Below, piece after piece: positions 43,883 through 53,346 of a DNA stretch of 64,000 bases. Source of the DNA: Fidelibacterota bacterium (lineage in GTDB: Bacteria > Fidelibacterota > Marinisomatia > SCGC-AAA003-L08 > TS1B11); contig CP070638.1 in the NCBI GenBank assembly GCA_020354025.1, positions 124,001 to 188,000 of the forward strand. Reading direction: 5' to 3'. How positions within the stretch are numbered: the stretch's first letter is position 1; every line of letters begins with the position of its first letter. A program made the position numbers and the translations under genes. The notes under the pieces were generated by a model. That model did not search any database. It had not been told where the DNA came from and saw nothing but the letters and a program-made list of their open reading frames with translations.

Positions 43883-44587
43883 CTACTTTACCTCCGCTAG
43901 CTTCAGTACTATCGTCCCAAAACTGGCTTTTTGCTCTATCCTCACCGGTATTCGCCTTTGATCGTCTGTCAGCCACAAGTGCAGGATGCCGTCTGCAGAC
44001 GTTAGTCGCTTGTTGTCCAGAGGAGTTGGTTTCAGGACTAGGCATTCGAACTCGCCGGCCGGTACTTTTATCAGTTCTACACCGCTAACGGTAATGGCTA
44101 TTTTCCTCAGGCGTCGCCCGTCAAAAATGGCCAGATGAACCTCGTCATCGATTGCTAGCGGCAGCGTTCTAAAATAATAGATTGCACCGATAGGATCAAA
44201 CACCGGCTCTGCTACCGTTAGAGTGTCTCGCCGGGCGTAGATGAGCCCCGCTTCCCGATCGACGTAGGTTGTATCCCTGCGCTCATACCCCCCCTCATAA
44301 ATATCTCGCAGCATATGCCGCAATTCCAGAGTGCGGGAGTCAAGCCACAGATCGATACGATCCCGGATGCGGTAGAGGTGGTCAAAGAAATCGCCAGTCC
44401 TGACCTGTGAAACGATGTGCAGGACTGAATCTTCATCCTGCTTCACAATTTCCATGGTAGATGTACCGGCGGAGAACAGGCGGAATCCGGTAGTGTATAT
44501 GAGTGTTTCACCAACTTTGAAAGGGAGGTCCTGACCCCAGGTGGCGCTGAAACAAGCGAGAATTACCAATAAAAGACGATAGCTCAA
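43883..44587 (-). CDS. DUF3108 exported protein
   Basis: A 234-residue exported protein of the DUF3108 family, function unknown. The signal sequence (LLLVILACFSATWGQ) is followed by PFKVGETLIYTTGFRLFSAGTS, the usual start of this domain, and the later DPIGAIYYFRTLPL and PAGEFECLVLKP blocks. TTG 44587 has GGGAG five bases upstream and gives a compact signal sequence; TTG 44608 would add seven residues. It is the last gene of the minus-strand glycan cluster and converges with rseP. Likely periplasmic. Confidence 0.85.
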   Translation of the reverse strand: MSYRLLLVILACFSATWGQDLPFKVGETLIYTTGFRLFSAGTSTMEIVKQDEDSVLHIVSQVRTGDFFDHLYRIRDRIDLWLDSRTLELRHMLRDIYEGGYERRDTTYVDREAGLIYARRDTLTVAEPVFDPIGAIYYFRTLPLAIDDEVHLAIFDGRRLRKIAITVSGVELIKVPAGEFECLVLKPTPLDNKRLTSADGILHLWLTDDQRRIPVRIEQKASFGTIVLKLAEVK

Positions 44588-44635
44588 TGGATCTCCCAGG
44601 TGGAACAAGGGCTGTTCATTGACTTGATGGTGTAT

Positions 44636-45631
44636 TTACAGGGCATGATAGGATTCCCAGACGGCTTTGGTAGGGATAACGCTAAGGCAAAGCAGAGGTT
44701 CATCCCGGTTAAGACAGACATTTTTACGGCACGGACTGCAGTGTACTGCTTCGGAGATGACAGCTGCTCGGGACCCTAAGGGGCGGGTTACTTTAGGATC
44801 ACCAGCGCCGAAGATGGAGATGGTCCTGATTCCTAGGTTGGCGGCGATATGTCCCAGCCCGGAGTCGGTGGCCAGAGCCCCCCGGCACTTAGAGATAAGA
44901 GCCATAGCTTGTCGCAGGGTGGTTTGTCCACAAACGGTGACCACACCGGGACGGTTGAGCCGCTCCACCAGAACCTCAGTATCGGGGCGATCCTGCTGGC
45001 TGCCGATGAAAAGGATCTCTTGATGGTCGTCGAAGTACGGTTCTAGAATTTCGGTCCATTTTGCCAGTGGTACCCGCCGGGACTCGGCCACGCTGGAGAT
45101 AAACACTGCTATCGGTTCGGTTAGATGCAGCTGTGCCAGCTGTTCAACAGCCCAGGAGCTTTCGTTTTTAGTGAGCGTGATACCAGGAGCGGCGGTCTCT
45201 TCAGCGGTGGCGGAGTCACCTAGCAGCCTCAGGTACCGGTCCGCCCGGTGCATACGACCCCCGGGCGCTGAGACGGATTGGCTAAGGAAGGGAGCCCGGA
45301 ATTGTCCCCGGAAGCCGATCCGTTCCTGGATTCGGGCAAGCCAGGCCAGGTAGGCGGATCGGAGCGAATCTGAGAGCAGGTAGAACCGGTCAAAGTCGGC
45401 TGCCCTCAGGCTTCGGCCGCTGTGTGTGGTGGGGAAAAAGCCTTTGAGCTGAGCACCGCTGAAAGGGACTGTGCTGTCAATACTGGGGTGATGCATAAAT
45501 ATTGCGGCCACCCTCGTTTTGGCGATAACGGTGATATGGGCTTTGGGAAAACTACGGCGGCATCGATTTAAAAAGGGAAGCGAGAGTACCGCATCTCCGA
45601 TCCAATTGGGAGCGTAAATTCCGATTCTCAC
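44636..45631 (-). CDS. Glycosyltransferase family 9 (heptosyltransferase-like)
   Basis: A WaaF-type GT9 transferase, which adds heptose or a similar sugar to the LPS core. NWIGDAVLSLPFL at the N-terminus, the TDSGLGHIAANLG nucleotide-sugar site and the FGAGDPKVTRPLG segment match the family. It is 331 residues and cytoplasmic. The GTG start at 45631 overlaps the stop of the upstream gene (GTGA). The end, with CSPCRKNVCLNR, also fits the family. The exact sugar is not determined. Confidence 0.87.
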   Translation of the reverse strand: MRIGIYAPNWIGDAVLSLPFLNRCRRSFPKAHITVIAKTRVAAIFMHHPSIDSTVPFSGAQLKGFFPTTHSGRSLRAADFDRFYLLSDSLRSAYLAWLARIQERIGFRGQFRAPFLSQSVSAPGGRMHRADRYLRLLGDSATAEETAAPGITLTKNESSWAVEQLAQLHLTEPIAVFISSVAESRRVPLAKWTEILEPYFDDHQEILFIGSQQDRPDTEVLVERLNRPGVVTVCGQTTLRQAMALISKCRGALATDSGLGHIAANLGIRTISIFGAGDPKVTRPLGSRAAVISEAVHCSPCRKNVCLNRDEPLLCLSVIPTKAVWESYHAL

Positions 45632-46728
45632 CGTCGGTTCTGCTCCTGTAGCATATTCTCAATGGCGTCAACCAGCCTGGAGGAGCTCCTGCCATCTAGA
45701 CGGTAAAGATATCGCTCGACTGCCTGTTCTCGCTTGGCCTTCATTTCCTCTGGATGCTGCAGTGTATGGGCGAGGAGCTCGCGAAGTCTCGAAGGGGTTT
45801 TCAGGCGATTAGCAAAATCGATGTCCGCTTCCCACTCCCAGTTGATCCGTCTACGGATACGCCATGGGAAGATACGGTGCTTGAGCCGGAGGGAGTAGTA
45901 CTCGGTCTTAATAATAGGGCGATTGAGGGCTAGGAATTCAAATAGGGTGGAGGAGATGTTCGAGACCAGAACGTCAGCGAGAGGATAGTACGGCAAGATA
46001 TTATATTCCTCGCCGGGGACCAGGTGGATGCGGGAGTACCTGTCGGCGATTTCCGCTGCCTTCAGGCTTTGGTACCTGTACCGCTGTTGAAACCAGCTGA
46101 AGTGGTGCAGCTTGATCACAACATTCAGATCCTCGGCGATCCCAGGCAGGTAGGGCAGGGTCTTGTCAAGGGATGAAGGGTAGAACGTGGGAGCGTAAAG
46201 TATGGTCTGGACATTCGGTTCAAGCCCCAGCTTCTGGGCTAGCTCTGCCGATTTATCCTTTTCATCAGCCAGGGCATCAAGTTTGGTATAGCCAGCGAGG
46301 ACTCCATTAGTCACCACTTGAGTACAGAGATCTTTCCAGCGCAAGGGACAGTCAACAGCCCGCAGATCGATCCGGTCTGAGATGTCCCGGTAAAAGGAAC
46401 GTTTCAGTCCCGTGCCGTGATAGACCATCACCGCAAGGGAATGGCCGGCAACGATATCATTTAGTCGGCCTACGTTGCCCACTATGACCACGTCAAAGGC
46501 TTCCTTACGCAGGATGCTAGTGCGCGCTTCTTCCGATTCGCCGGTAATGAATTCAATCCCGAGGTTCGCCATCTCCTGGGCAAATATCTCCTGCTCGGTA
46601 GGATGAACGGTCCTGGAGATGGAAGCCGCTATGCGGTAACCGGACCGTCGCCGCAGCTCCGCCACGATTGGTAGAAAATGGGGCAGATAATAGAGATGGT
46701 GGTTTTCAAAAAGAACCGAAGTCATCAT
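45628..46728 (-). CDS. CDP-glycerol glycerophosphotransferase-like protein
   Basis: Resembles the TagB/TagF glycerophosphotransferase family (GT-B fold): YHGTGLKRSFYRD matches the substrate-site HGTxxK motif, VIKLHHFS and the late VSNISSTLFEFLALNRPII match the C-terminal binding block. In a diderm it probably decorates LPS or another surface glycan with a polyol phosphate. It is 366 residues, without a membrane segment. GGAG precedes ATG 46728. It overlaps the GT9 gene, so the two should act on the same glycan. Confidence 0.78.
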   Translation of the reverse strand: MMTSVLFENHHLYYLPHFLPIVAELRRRSGYRIAASISRTVHPTEQEIFAQEMANLGIEFITGESEEARTSILRKEAFDVVIVGNVGRLNDIVAGHSLAVMVYHGTGLKRSFYRDISDRIDLRAVDCPLRWKDLCTQVVTNGVLAGYTKLDALADEKDKSAELAQKLGLEPNVQTILYAPTFYPSSLDKTLPYLPGIAEDLNVVIKLHHFSWFQQRYRYQSLKAAEIADRYSRIHLVPGEEYNILPYYPLADVLVSNISSTLFEFLALNRPIIKTEYYSLRLKHRIFPWRIRRRINWEWEADIDFANRLKTPSRLRELLAHTLQHPEEMKAKREQAVERYLYRLDGRSSSRLVDAIENMLQEQNRR

Positions 46729-46804
46729 TCACTCCGGATTTGAATTTTCCCGCTGATGTACCTGGCTATTGGCCATCTCATGCTCTTGCGCTATGTTATA
46801 ACAA

Positions 46805-47419
46805 TTAAGGTCTGATAATCGAATCTTTGACGATCGCATGATCATCTTCCAGATGATCCCATTCCCTTACGGGAGTTCGCCAATCTCTATAGCGGTAGGT
46901 TAGGTATTCATCGTAAGCTTCAGGGATCCAATATTCTTTGCCATCGAACTCTGTTAGAATAAGTTTCCTGAAGAAATGGGCCGGGACTGATTTATTAGCA
47001 TTCTTGCCTCTTCCACCTTCCGACCAGTAGTAGTCATCCCCGATGCGATATTTAATAAAGATATCCAACCTGACAGGTCCTGCGTAAGAATAATACTCTC
47101 TATTTCTGATCTTAATTATCCGCGGATCACCCTTCTTGAACGGCGGCTTATCCTGTTTATGTTTCCTGACGGATACCCAATAGCCAGAAAGTCGGAATTT
47201 CCAGGTGAGCGACGCTACTTTCTTATATTCATCCTCAGTCACAAACATATCCAGATCCTTATCCCAGGGTAGAAGTCTTTTTTCCCGTACGATCCCAAGT
47301 AATGTTCCGCCATCGAGACAATAAAGAATATTTTTTTTCTCAAGAATCGTTGTGACGTCCTTCAGCATTCTCTCGGCGATGGCAAGGTTTTTCCCTGTTA
47401 ACTTTGGTACTTCGGTCAT
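46805..47419 (-). CDS. LicD-family phosphotransferase-like protein
   Basis: LicD/fukutin-type proteins attach phosphocholine or other phospho-groups to glycans. The key motif is visible: CLDGGTLLGIVREKRLLPWDKDLDMFV, with the DxD-like acidic residues, then PVRLDIFIKY. It is 204 residues and soluble. The gene and its flanks are visibly richer in A and T than the surrounding glycan genes, and it has separate gaps on both sides (76 and 81 bases), which suggests later acquisition. Expected to modify the same surface glycan as its neighbours. Confidence 0.82.
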   Translation of the reverse strand: MTEVPKLTGKNLAIAERMLKDVTTILEKKNILYCLDGGTLLGIVREKRLLPWDKDLDMFVTEDEYKKVASLTWKFRLSGYWVSVRKHKQDKPPFKKGDPRIIKIRNREYYSYAGPVRLDIFIKYRIGDDYYWSEGGRGKNANKSVPAHFFRKLILTEFDGKEYWIPEAYDEYLTYRYRDWRTPVREWDHLEDDHAIVKDSIIRP

Positions 47420-47500
47420 TATTTCGGATCCTGTTTTGCTATAAAGAAATCGAAAATACTCGAAATAACATTCATCAACCGCTACACCAGATACTACCGG

Positions 47501-49324
47501 TCAGGTGCTGAATTGCGTATGGTGAAGTTTATGATAACGACCTCCCTGGCGCAGTAGTTCCTCATGTGTCCCCGATTCTACTAATCGGCCTTCGTCCAGG
47601 ACAAGTATTCTATCGGCGTTCTGGATAGTGGACAGACGATGCGCGATAACAATAACCGTTCGCTCTTGTACCAGCGCATCGATAGCTTCATGTACCTGTT
47701 TCTCCGATTCGGAATCCAGAGCGGAAGTGGCTTCATCCAGGATGAGAATAGGAGGGTTTTTCAGCAGGGCTCGGGCGATAGCCAGTCGCTGGCGCTGCCC
47801 ACCGGAGAGCTGTCCCCCCTGCTCGCCGATAATACTATCCAGCCCCTGGGGTAACTCTCTGATAAAATCTAGAGCATTGGCTGCTTCTGCTGCTGCAACT
47901 ATCTGATCCTCTGAGGCTAGCGGGTTTCCATAGAGAATATTATCCCGCACGGTAGTGTTGAACAGTAAGGTCTCCTGAGTTACAATCCCGATCAAGCTTC
48001 TCAGTGAACTGAGCGTAACATCCCGAACATCATAGCCGTCAATAGTAACCCGCCCCTGGGTGGCATCATAAAACCGTGGAATAAGATCGACAAAAGTTGA
48101 TTTACCCGAGCCGCTCATTCCCACTAGCGCCACTACCTCTCCCTTATTTATTTTGCTGTCTATATCGTATAGAGCTGGTTTCCCGCTACCCTCGTAGGTG
48201 AAGGTGATGTTTTCCAGTCGAATAGCATCATTAAATCCGGGAAGCTCCACGGCATCGGATTTTTCGGTGATGATTGATGGTACATCGAGCAGGCCGAAAA
48301 CTCGTTCCGCTGAAGCCAGTCCAACCTGGATATCGGCATGCACGTTGCTAAGGTTGCGCAGGGGCTGCAACATGGCAAAGAGAAAGATGATATAGCTCAT
48401 GAACTCTTCAGGCCCCACCCCTCTTCCTATCAGTACCTGTTGACCACCAACCCAGAGGAGTACTACACCAAAGAAAACTCCGATAGTCTCATTAACCGGT
48501 GTGCTGAGGTTTCTCAGGCTGAGACGTCGGAATACTAGCTGATAATAACGCCGGTTCTCCTTCTTAAACCGTCGGATTTCACTCTTTTCCATGACAAAAG
48601 CTTTTACGATCCGCATCCCACGTAGGGACTCCTGCAGTACGTTCATTACTCCGGCGATCTGCTTGGTGGAACGTCTTGATCGACGCCGGAGACTCCCGCC
48701 CAGACGGGTAGTTATAAATCCAGCTAGGGGAATCATCGGAATGGCCAGGAGGGAAAGTTCCCAGCTGATGATAAACAGCATCGTGGCAAAAACGGCTAAG
48801 TTGACAGGTTCCACTACCAGCTTCTGAAGACCAACTCTAAAAGCGCGCCGCACAGCTGTCACGTCGTTCAGGACAATAGAAGAGATCTCTGCAGTTTTCT
48901 GCCGCTCAAAATAGGACAGGGACAGGGTTTGGATATGGCTGAACAGGTTATTTCGGAGGTCCCGGATGAGGCGACTTCCCATTACCCCTGCAGCCATATT
49001 TTTCAAATAGAAAAATACATTCTTTGCCAGGAATACTCCCAGCAACAGCCAGCACAGGCGGGCAAGGGTTCTTAAAGGTGTAGGTTGCTGGATCAGGTTG
49101 GCGGTCCAGGTTCTAAGGGAATCGAGAAAGCTGGCACCGGCCACTAGCTCAACCGGCTCAGTGGGGATATTTTCCGGGCTCACCAGGACCGTATTGATGA
49201 GGGAAGCGATCATCCAGAGGGAGAGGGAATTGAGGATAACGAACACCACCGATAAAATGGTCGTTAGAACAATCAGGTACCAGTAGCGGCGGAGATATTT
49301 TAAAAGACGACTCAGGATAGTCAT
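47501..49324 (-). CDS. msbA: MsbA-type lipid A ABC exporter
   Basis: An ABC half-transporter of the MsbA group, which flips lipid A-core across the inner membrane. Residues 1-330 form the six-helix membrane domain. The ATPase shows Walker A GMSGSGKST, Q-loop GIVTQETLLFN, signature LSGGQRQRLAIARALL, Walker B ILILDEATSALD and the switch His in IAHRLS. It is 607 residues, longer in the first part than E. coli MsbA. Substrate is inferred from the surrounding LPS genes (lpxL, GT9); other lipids are possible. Confidence 0.88.
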   Translation of the reverse strand: MTILSRLLKYLRRYWYLIVLTTILSVVFVILNSLSLWMIASLINTVLVSPENIPTEPVELVAGASFLDSLRTWTANLIQQPTPLRTLARLCWLLLGVFLAKNVFFYLKNMAAGVMGSRLIRDLRNNLFSHIQTLSLSYFERQKTAEISSIVLNDVTAVRRAFRVGLQKLVVEPVNLAVFATMLFIISWELSLLAIPMIPLAGFITTRLGGSLRRRSRRSTKQIAGVMNVLQESLRGMRIVKAFVMEKSEIRRFKKENRRYYQLVFRRLSLRNLSTPVNETIGVFFGVVLLWVGGQQVLIGRGVGPEEFMSYIIFLFAMLQPLRNLSNVHADIQVGLASAERVFGLLDVPSIITEKSDAVELPGFNDAIRLENITFTYEGSGKPALYDIDSKINKGEVVALVGMSGSGKSTFVDLIPRFYDATQGRVTIDGYDVRDVTLSSLRSLIGIVTQETLLFNTTVRDNILYGNPLASEDQIVAAAEAANALDFIRELPQGLDSIIGEQGGQLSGGQRQRLAIARALLKNPPILILDEATSALDSESEKQVHEAIDALVQERTVIVIAHRLSTIQNADRILVLDEGRLVESGTHEELLRQGGRYHKLHHTQFST

Positions 49325-49330
49325 AGTTAA

Positions 49331-49921
49331 CTAGTACTTTCCATCACCCTGTCGGATAACCTGCCAGGGAGCGGTGGTCGGATCTACTACGGTGCTTCCC
49401 CTTGAAGGGGACAGTGTCCCGCCATCCACCAGCAGGTCGATCTGCTCTTTGAATTGAAGCTGAATGGTTTCCGGGTTCTGGAGCGGCGGCTGTCCGGCCT
49501 CGTTCACACTGGTAGTGATCACCAGTCCCCGTGCCTGATGGAAGGCCGCCTGGATGAATGGGTGTCGGGGGACGCGGAAGCCTACCTTACCCTTATGGCC
49601 TATTATCAGTGACGAGAGCTTTTCCGGGTAACGCGGTTGCAGGAGGATCGTATACGGCCCGGGAAGCATACTAGCTAATTTGTCAGCAATCTCCGTTGAA
49701 ACCAACCCATATTCTTCCAGCTGCTCTAAGTGACCTACCATCACGCTGAATGGTCCTCTCCGTCCCTTGACTTCTGCCAGGTCCCCGGCGGCAGTATGGT
49801 TCTCGGCATCCACACCCAGACCATAGAGCGTATCAGTGGGATACGCCACCAGACCTCCGGCTCGGATGGTCTGCCAAAACATAGCCGGAGCAGCGGGATC
49901 AGTGACTGCGATCCTTTTCAT
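49331..49921 (-). CDS. YrdC/Sua5-domain protein
   Basis: A YrdC-type domain that forms threonylcarbamoyl-AMP for the t6A37 modification of tRNAs. PTDTLYGLGVDA, the KGRRG segment and the GFRVPRHPF block are diagnostic. It is 196 residues from ATG 49921, the short form without the Sua5 C-terminal domain. Upstream in-frame starts at 49945 and 49948 lie inside the end of lpxL; AAGGAG there is 15 bases before ATG 49921, so the exact start is open. It is placed between lpxL and msbA with six to seven base gaps, a chance neighbour in function. Confidence 0.88.
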   Translation of the reverse strand: MKRIAVTDPAAPAMFWQTIRAGGLVAYPTDTLYGLGVDAENHTAAGDLAEVKGRRGPFSVMVGHLEQLEEYGLVSTEIADKLASMLPGPYTILLQPRYPEKLSSLIIGHKGKVGFRVPRHPFIQAAFHQARGLVITTSVNEAGQPPLQNPETIQLQFKEQIDLLVDGGTLSPSRGSTVVDPTTAPWQVIRQGDGKY

Positions 49922-49928
49922 GTACTTA

Positions 49929-50816
49929 TCAATCGACTCCTTCATCAAGCTCAGTGGAAGACTCAGGGCAAGTTTTCCACATGCGGTGAAACCATAAATA
50001 CTGTTCCGGGTATTGTTTGACTACTTCCTCCAATGCGTCCATGCAGCGCTGGGTGAGGTTCTGGACTGCTTGATCCCGATTGCCAGGTAAATTTTTTAAG
50101 CTGATGGGAGTAAAATTCAGGCGATAGCGTCCGTTGCTTTGTAGAATACACCAGCCAGCAAGTATGGGGACGCCGGTATTAATGGCGAAGACGGCACTGC
50201 CACGAGGTCTGGAAGAGAATTGGCCTAGGAAAGTAACCCACACGCCGCTCTTCCGGGCGTCCTGATCGCTGGCAAGACCGAGAAAGTTCCCCTCCTTCAA
50301 CAGTCGTAGCATAGTACGTGAGGAAGTCCGACTGGAAATGTAGCGGGAACCGGTGCTTCCCCGGATGGTCTTAACTATAAGGCCGCCGGAGCCTCGCTGC
50401 GGGACTATAACCGGGATAATGGGATAGCCGAGCAGAGTCAGGGTCGGGACAATCAACTCCCAGTTGCCCAGATGTCCGGTCATAATCACAGCCCCGGTAC
50501 CCTGCTCTCGAGCTTCCCGGACATGGGATTCGTCGAAATCAACAATAGTATCCAGAGATTTGGCGGAAAGCGCGGGTATGCGTATAAAGTCCATAAGTAC
50601 CATGCCGAAATGCTGGTAAGTACGTCTCAGGAGGGTCCGCTGTTGCCGGATTGAAAGGTGTGGGAAAGCCCGTGTCAGGTTTTTCCGGGCCACATCTTTG
50701 CGGTATGACATAGTCAGATAAATCAGAAAGCCCAGCAGACGCCCCAGGATGAGCACCCAGGGGCGCGGTAGGCGGTTCAAAATCCAGGTTGTAATTATAA
50801 GCAGCTTATGAATCAA
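49929..50816 (-). CDS. lpxL: Lipid A biosynthesis acyltransferase (LpxL/HtrB family)
   Basis: Adds a late acyl chain to lipid A at the inner membrane. One N-terminal membrane segment (about residues 15-38), then the catalytic HxxxxE in TGHLGNWE near residue 115, VPQRGSGG, and the final YPEQYLWFHRMWKT block, all typical. It is 295 residues, starting at TTG 50816. It diverges from nfeD. First gene of the minus-strand run lpxL-yrdC-msbA. Confidence 0.9.
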   Translation of the reverse strand: MIHKLLIITTWILNRLPRPWVLILGRLLGFLIYLTMSYRKDVARKNLTRAFPHLSIRQQRTLLRRTYQHFGMVLMDFIRIPALSAKSLDTIVDFDESHVREAREQGTGAVIMTGHLGNWELIVPTLTLLGYPIIPVIVPQRGSGGLIVKTIRGSTGSRYISSRTSSRTMLRLLKEGNFLGLASDQDARKSGVWVTFLGQFSSRPRGSAVFAINTGVPILAGWCILQSNGRYRLNFTPISLKNLPGNRDQAVQNLTQRCMDALEEVVKQYPEQYLWFHRMWKTCPESSTELDEGVD

Positions 50817-50883
50817 GGGCTTACGGGCTTCTTATTATGGGATCAATGTTCGTTGCAGTAAGTTACCGATACAGAATGTTCCA

Positions 50884-50901
50884 TCAGAAACGTTTTTCTG
50901 A
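50884..50901. repeat. Perfect hairpin in the lpxL-nfeD divergent region
   Basis: TCAGAAA (50884-50890) and TTTCTGA (50895-50901) form a seven-base stem with the loop CGTT, 11 bases before the -35 box of the nfeD promoter candidate. An operator between the two divergent genes is possible. Confidence 0.4.
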
Positions 50902-50911
50902 CGGAAACACA

Positions 50912-50938
50912 TTGACTTTGGCGGGGAAGACATATAAT
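50912..50938 (+). promoter_or_regulatory. Candidate promoter of nfeD-floA
   Basis: TTGACT (50912-50917) and TATAAT (50933-50938) with 15 bases between. The -10 box ends 11 bases before the nfeD ATG, so the transcript would begin only about five bases before the start codon. Same geometry as the promoter at 900-926. Confidence 0.5.
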
Positions 50939-50949
50939 ATCATTCCGGG

Positions 50950-52305
50950 ATGAGAACGGCTTTACTCCTCTGTACTTTTGCGGCTGTTTCGGTTGCTTCC
51001 CCCGCTGGATTAGTCTATCGGGTTCCTATCCAGGGCACCATTGACCTGGGATTGCCGCCTTTCGTTGAGCGGGTCATCAAACAGGCTGACCGGGAATACC
51101 CGGATGCCATCATCTTCGATATTGATACCTTCGGCGGTCGGCTTGACGGCGCTACCCGCATCAAAGACGCTATCATGTCTTCCTCTGTCCCTACGATAGC
51201 CTTTATCAACCGCCGGGCCATCTCCGCCGGGGCCCTCATCTCCCTTTCCTGTGAAAAAATAATCATGTCCAAAGGGGCCACCATCGGCGCCGCTACCGCC
51301 GTGGACCTGGAAGGCAAGAAAGCCAGTGAGAAAGTTATCTCCTATATGCGGGAAGAGATGTCCGCCACCGCTGAAGCCCGGGGCCGCCCTACCCGCATCG
51401 CTGAAGCTATGGTGGACGAGGAGCTGGAGGTGCCCTACGTCATAATCCAGGATGATACCGTGCGCCTGGAGGAGATCGAGGGGAGTAAGGTTGGTAAACT
51501 CATCACCCTTACCACTGAGAAAGCCCTGCGGTTGGGGATGGCCGATGATATGCGTGACTCTTTCCAGGAAGTTCTGACATCCCTCGGGCTGGAAGATGCA
51601 GAAATCGTATCGTTCGCCCCCAGCTGGTCGGAATACATAGTTCGCTTTCTTACCGATCCCATCGTGAGCAGTTTGCTTATGACCATCGGCTTTCTGGGAC
51701 TGCTGTTCGAGCTCAGGACACCCGGCTTCGGTGTCGGCGGGATCATCGGCACCATTGCCCTGCTGCTCTTTTTCAGCACCAGCTTTATCGCTCAGCTGGC
51801 CAATTTCACCGAGGTGCTCATTTTTCTGGCGGGCCTCACTCTGCTGATCCTGGAAATAGTAGCGATACCCGGCTTCGGGCTGGCCGGGATCGGTGGCATT
51901 GCGCTCATGCTTTGGGGCATGTATAAAATGTTACTGGGGGAATATCCCACCCCCGATCAGATAGAGCGGGCTTTTATTGGCCTGAATATCGGCATCCTTG
52001 GTGCTATCATCGGCACCATTCTTCTTCTCCGAGTCTTCGTAACCAGTAGTTTTTTCAAAAAACATGTACCGTTTATGGCTGAGGAATACAGCGTGGCGAT
52101 GGGAGTAGAGTCCCTGGTAGGCCAAGTCGGTGAGGCTATCACTGAGTGCGTGCCCACTGGCAAGGCAGATTTCACCGGCCGCCATGTGAATGTCACCACC
52201 CGGGGCGAGCATATACCAAAAGGATCCCACGTAGAGGTTATCAAGGTAGAGGGCAATACAGCCTTTGTGCGCCTGGCCTCACAGACCAAAAAAAGGAGTA
52301 ATTGA
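50950..52305 (+). CDS. NfeD-type membrane serine protease
   Basis: A long-form NfeD protein: a signal sequence, a ClpP-like protease domain (about residues 20-225; catalytic Ser in AISAGALISLS with the Lys in the segment KASEKV), four to five membrane segments (about 235-365), and a C-terminal OB-fold (about 385-448, GQVGEAITECVPTGKADFTG). Such proteases work with flotillin/stomatin partners, here FloA encoded three bases downstream. ATG 50950 has no Shine-Dalgarno site and a promoter candidate immediately before it. It is 451 residues. Confidence 0.9.
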   Translation: MRTALLLCTFAAVSVASPAGLVYRVPIQGTIDLGLPPFVERVIKQADREYPDAIIFDIDTFGGRLDGATRIKDAIMSSSVPTIAFINRRAISAGALISLSCEKIIMSKGATIGAATAVDLEGKKASEKVISYMREEMSATAEARGRPTRIAEAMVDEELEVPYVIIQDDTVRLEEIEGSKVGKLITLTTEKALRLGMADDMRDSFQEVLTSLGLEDAEIVSFAPSWSEYIVRFLTDPIVSSLLMTIGFLGLLFELRTPGFGVGGIIGTIALLLFFSTSFIAQLANFTEVLIFLAGLTLLILEIVAIPGFGLAGIGGIALMLWGMYKMLLGEYPTPDQIERAFIGLNIGILGAIIGTILLLRVFVTSSFFKKHVPFMAEEYSVAMGVESLVGQVGEAITECVPTGKADFTGRHVNVTTRGEHIPKGSHVEVIKVEGNTAFVRLASQTKKRSN

Positions 52306-52308
52306 ATC

Positions 52309-53346
52309 ATGACACCACTCGTCTTCATCCTTCCAATCGTCCTGGTCTTCTTTATCCTGCTTATCTATCTGGTACCGGTGGGATTGTGGCTCCAGGCCAA
52401 GGTATCCATCCACTGGAGAGAGATTTCCCTCATCAGTCTCATCATTATGCGCATTAGGAAGATCCCTCCCCGGCAGGTGGTAAACGGGATTATAAACCTG
52501 CACCGGGCTGGATTGTTGTCGATCAAGTCCCAGGACCTGGAGACTCACTTCCTGGCTGGCGGTTCCCTTTCAAAGGTGGTTTATGCCATGATCGCCGCCG
52601 ACAAGGCCAACATCGACCTTTCCTTTGCCGTCGCGACCGCTATCGACCTGGCGGGCCGGAACGTGCAGGAAGCAGTGCAGACCAGCGTGTATCCTAAAGT
52701 TATTGACTGTCCTAAGACTGGCAAGATCAGCGCGGTGGCCAAGGATGGGATTCAGCTCATGGTTCGGTCACGGGTGACGGTACGCACCAACATCGAGCAG
52801 TTGGTGGGGGGTGCCACGGAAGAGACCATTATCGCCCGGGTGGGTGAAGGGATCGTCAGCGCTATTGGGTCCTCTGGCGATTACAAGGCGGTGCTGGAGA
52901 ATCCCGATACTATCTCCCGGTCGGTACTTGGCCGGGGTCTTGACGCCGGGACAGCCTACGCCATCCTGTCCATTGACATAGCCGATGTGGATGTTGGCAA
53001 GAACATAGGCGCCGATTTACAGACTGAGCAGGCTGAGGCCGATCTGAAGGTGGCCCGGGCCCGGGCGGAGACCCGCCGCGCCATGGCCGTGGCTGCCGAG
53101 CAGGAATTTATGGCTACTGTCCAGGAGATGCGGGCAAAGGTGGTGGAGGCCGAGGCGGAAGTCCCCAAGGCCATGGCCCAGGCCTTCCGGGAAGGAAACT
53201 TGGGCGTCATGGATTACTACCAGATGCAGAACGTCCAAGCGGATACTGGCATGCGCCGGTCCATCGCTGGACCTGAAGAGACTCAAAAGCCCCCGCCTGA
53301 AGAAAAGCCAGGCCCCGAAGCTGGATCGACCAAATCAGGTGAGTAA
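52309..53346 (+). CDS. floA: Flotillin-like protein FloA
   Basis: A scaffold protein of bacterial membrane microdomains. The N-terminal hairpin segment (about residues 3-28) anchors it, [13 protein letters not shown] and the SPFH-like core ([22 protein letters not shown] in pieces) follow, then the long Ala/Glu-rich coiled coil (about 240-310) and [16 protein letters not shown], a signature of FloA. It is 345 residues. AAGGAG ten bases before ATG 52309 supports the start. Co-transcribed with nfeD and the next gene (TAATG overlap). Confidence 0.95.
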   Translation: MTPLVFILPIVLVFFILLIYLVPVGLWLQAKVSIHWREISLISLIIMRIRKIPPRQVVNGIINLHRAGLLSIKSQDLETHFLAGGSLSKVVYAMIAADKANIDLSFAVATAIDLAGRNVQEAVQTSVYPKVIDCPKTGKISAVAKDGIQLMVRSRVTVRTNIEQLVGGATEETIIARVGEGIVSAIGSSGDYKAVLENPDTISRSVLGRGLDAGTAYAILSIDIADVDVGKNIGADLQTEQAEADLKVARARAETRRAMAVAAEQEFMATVQEMRAKVVEAEAEVPKAMAQAFREGNLGVMDYYQMQNVQADTGMRRSIAGPEETQKPPPEEKPGPEAGSTKSGE

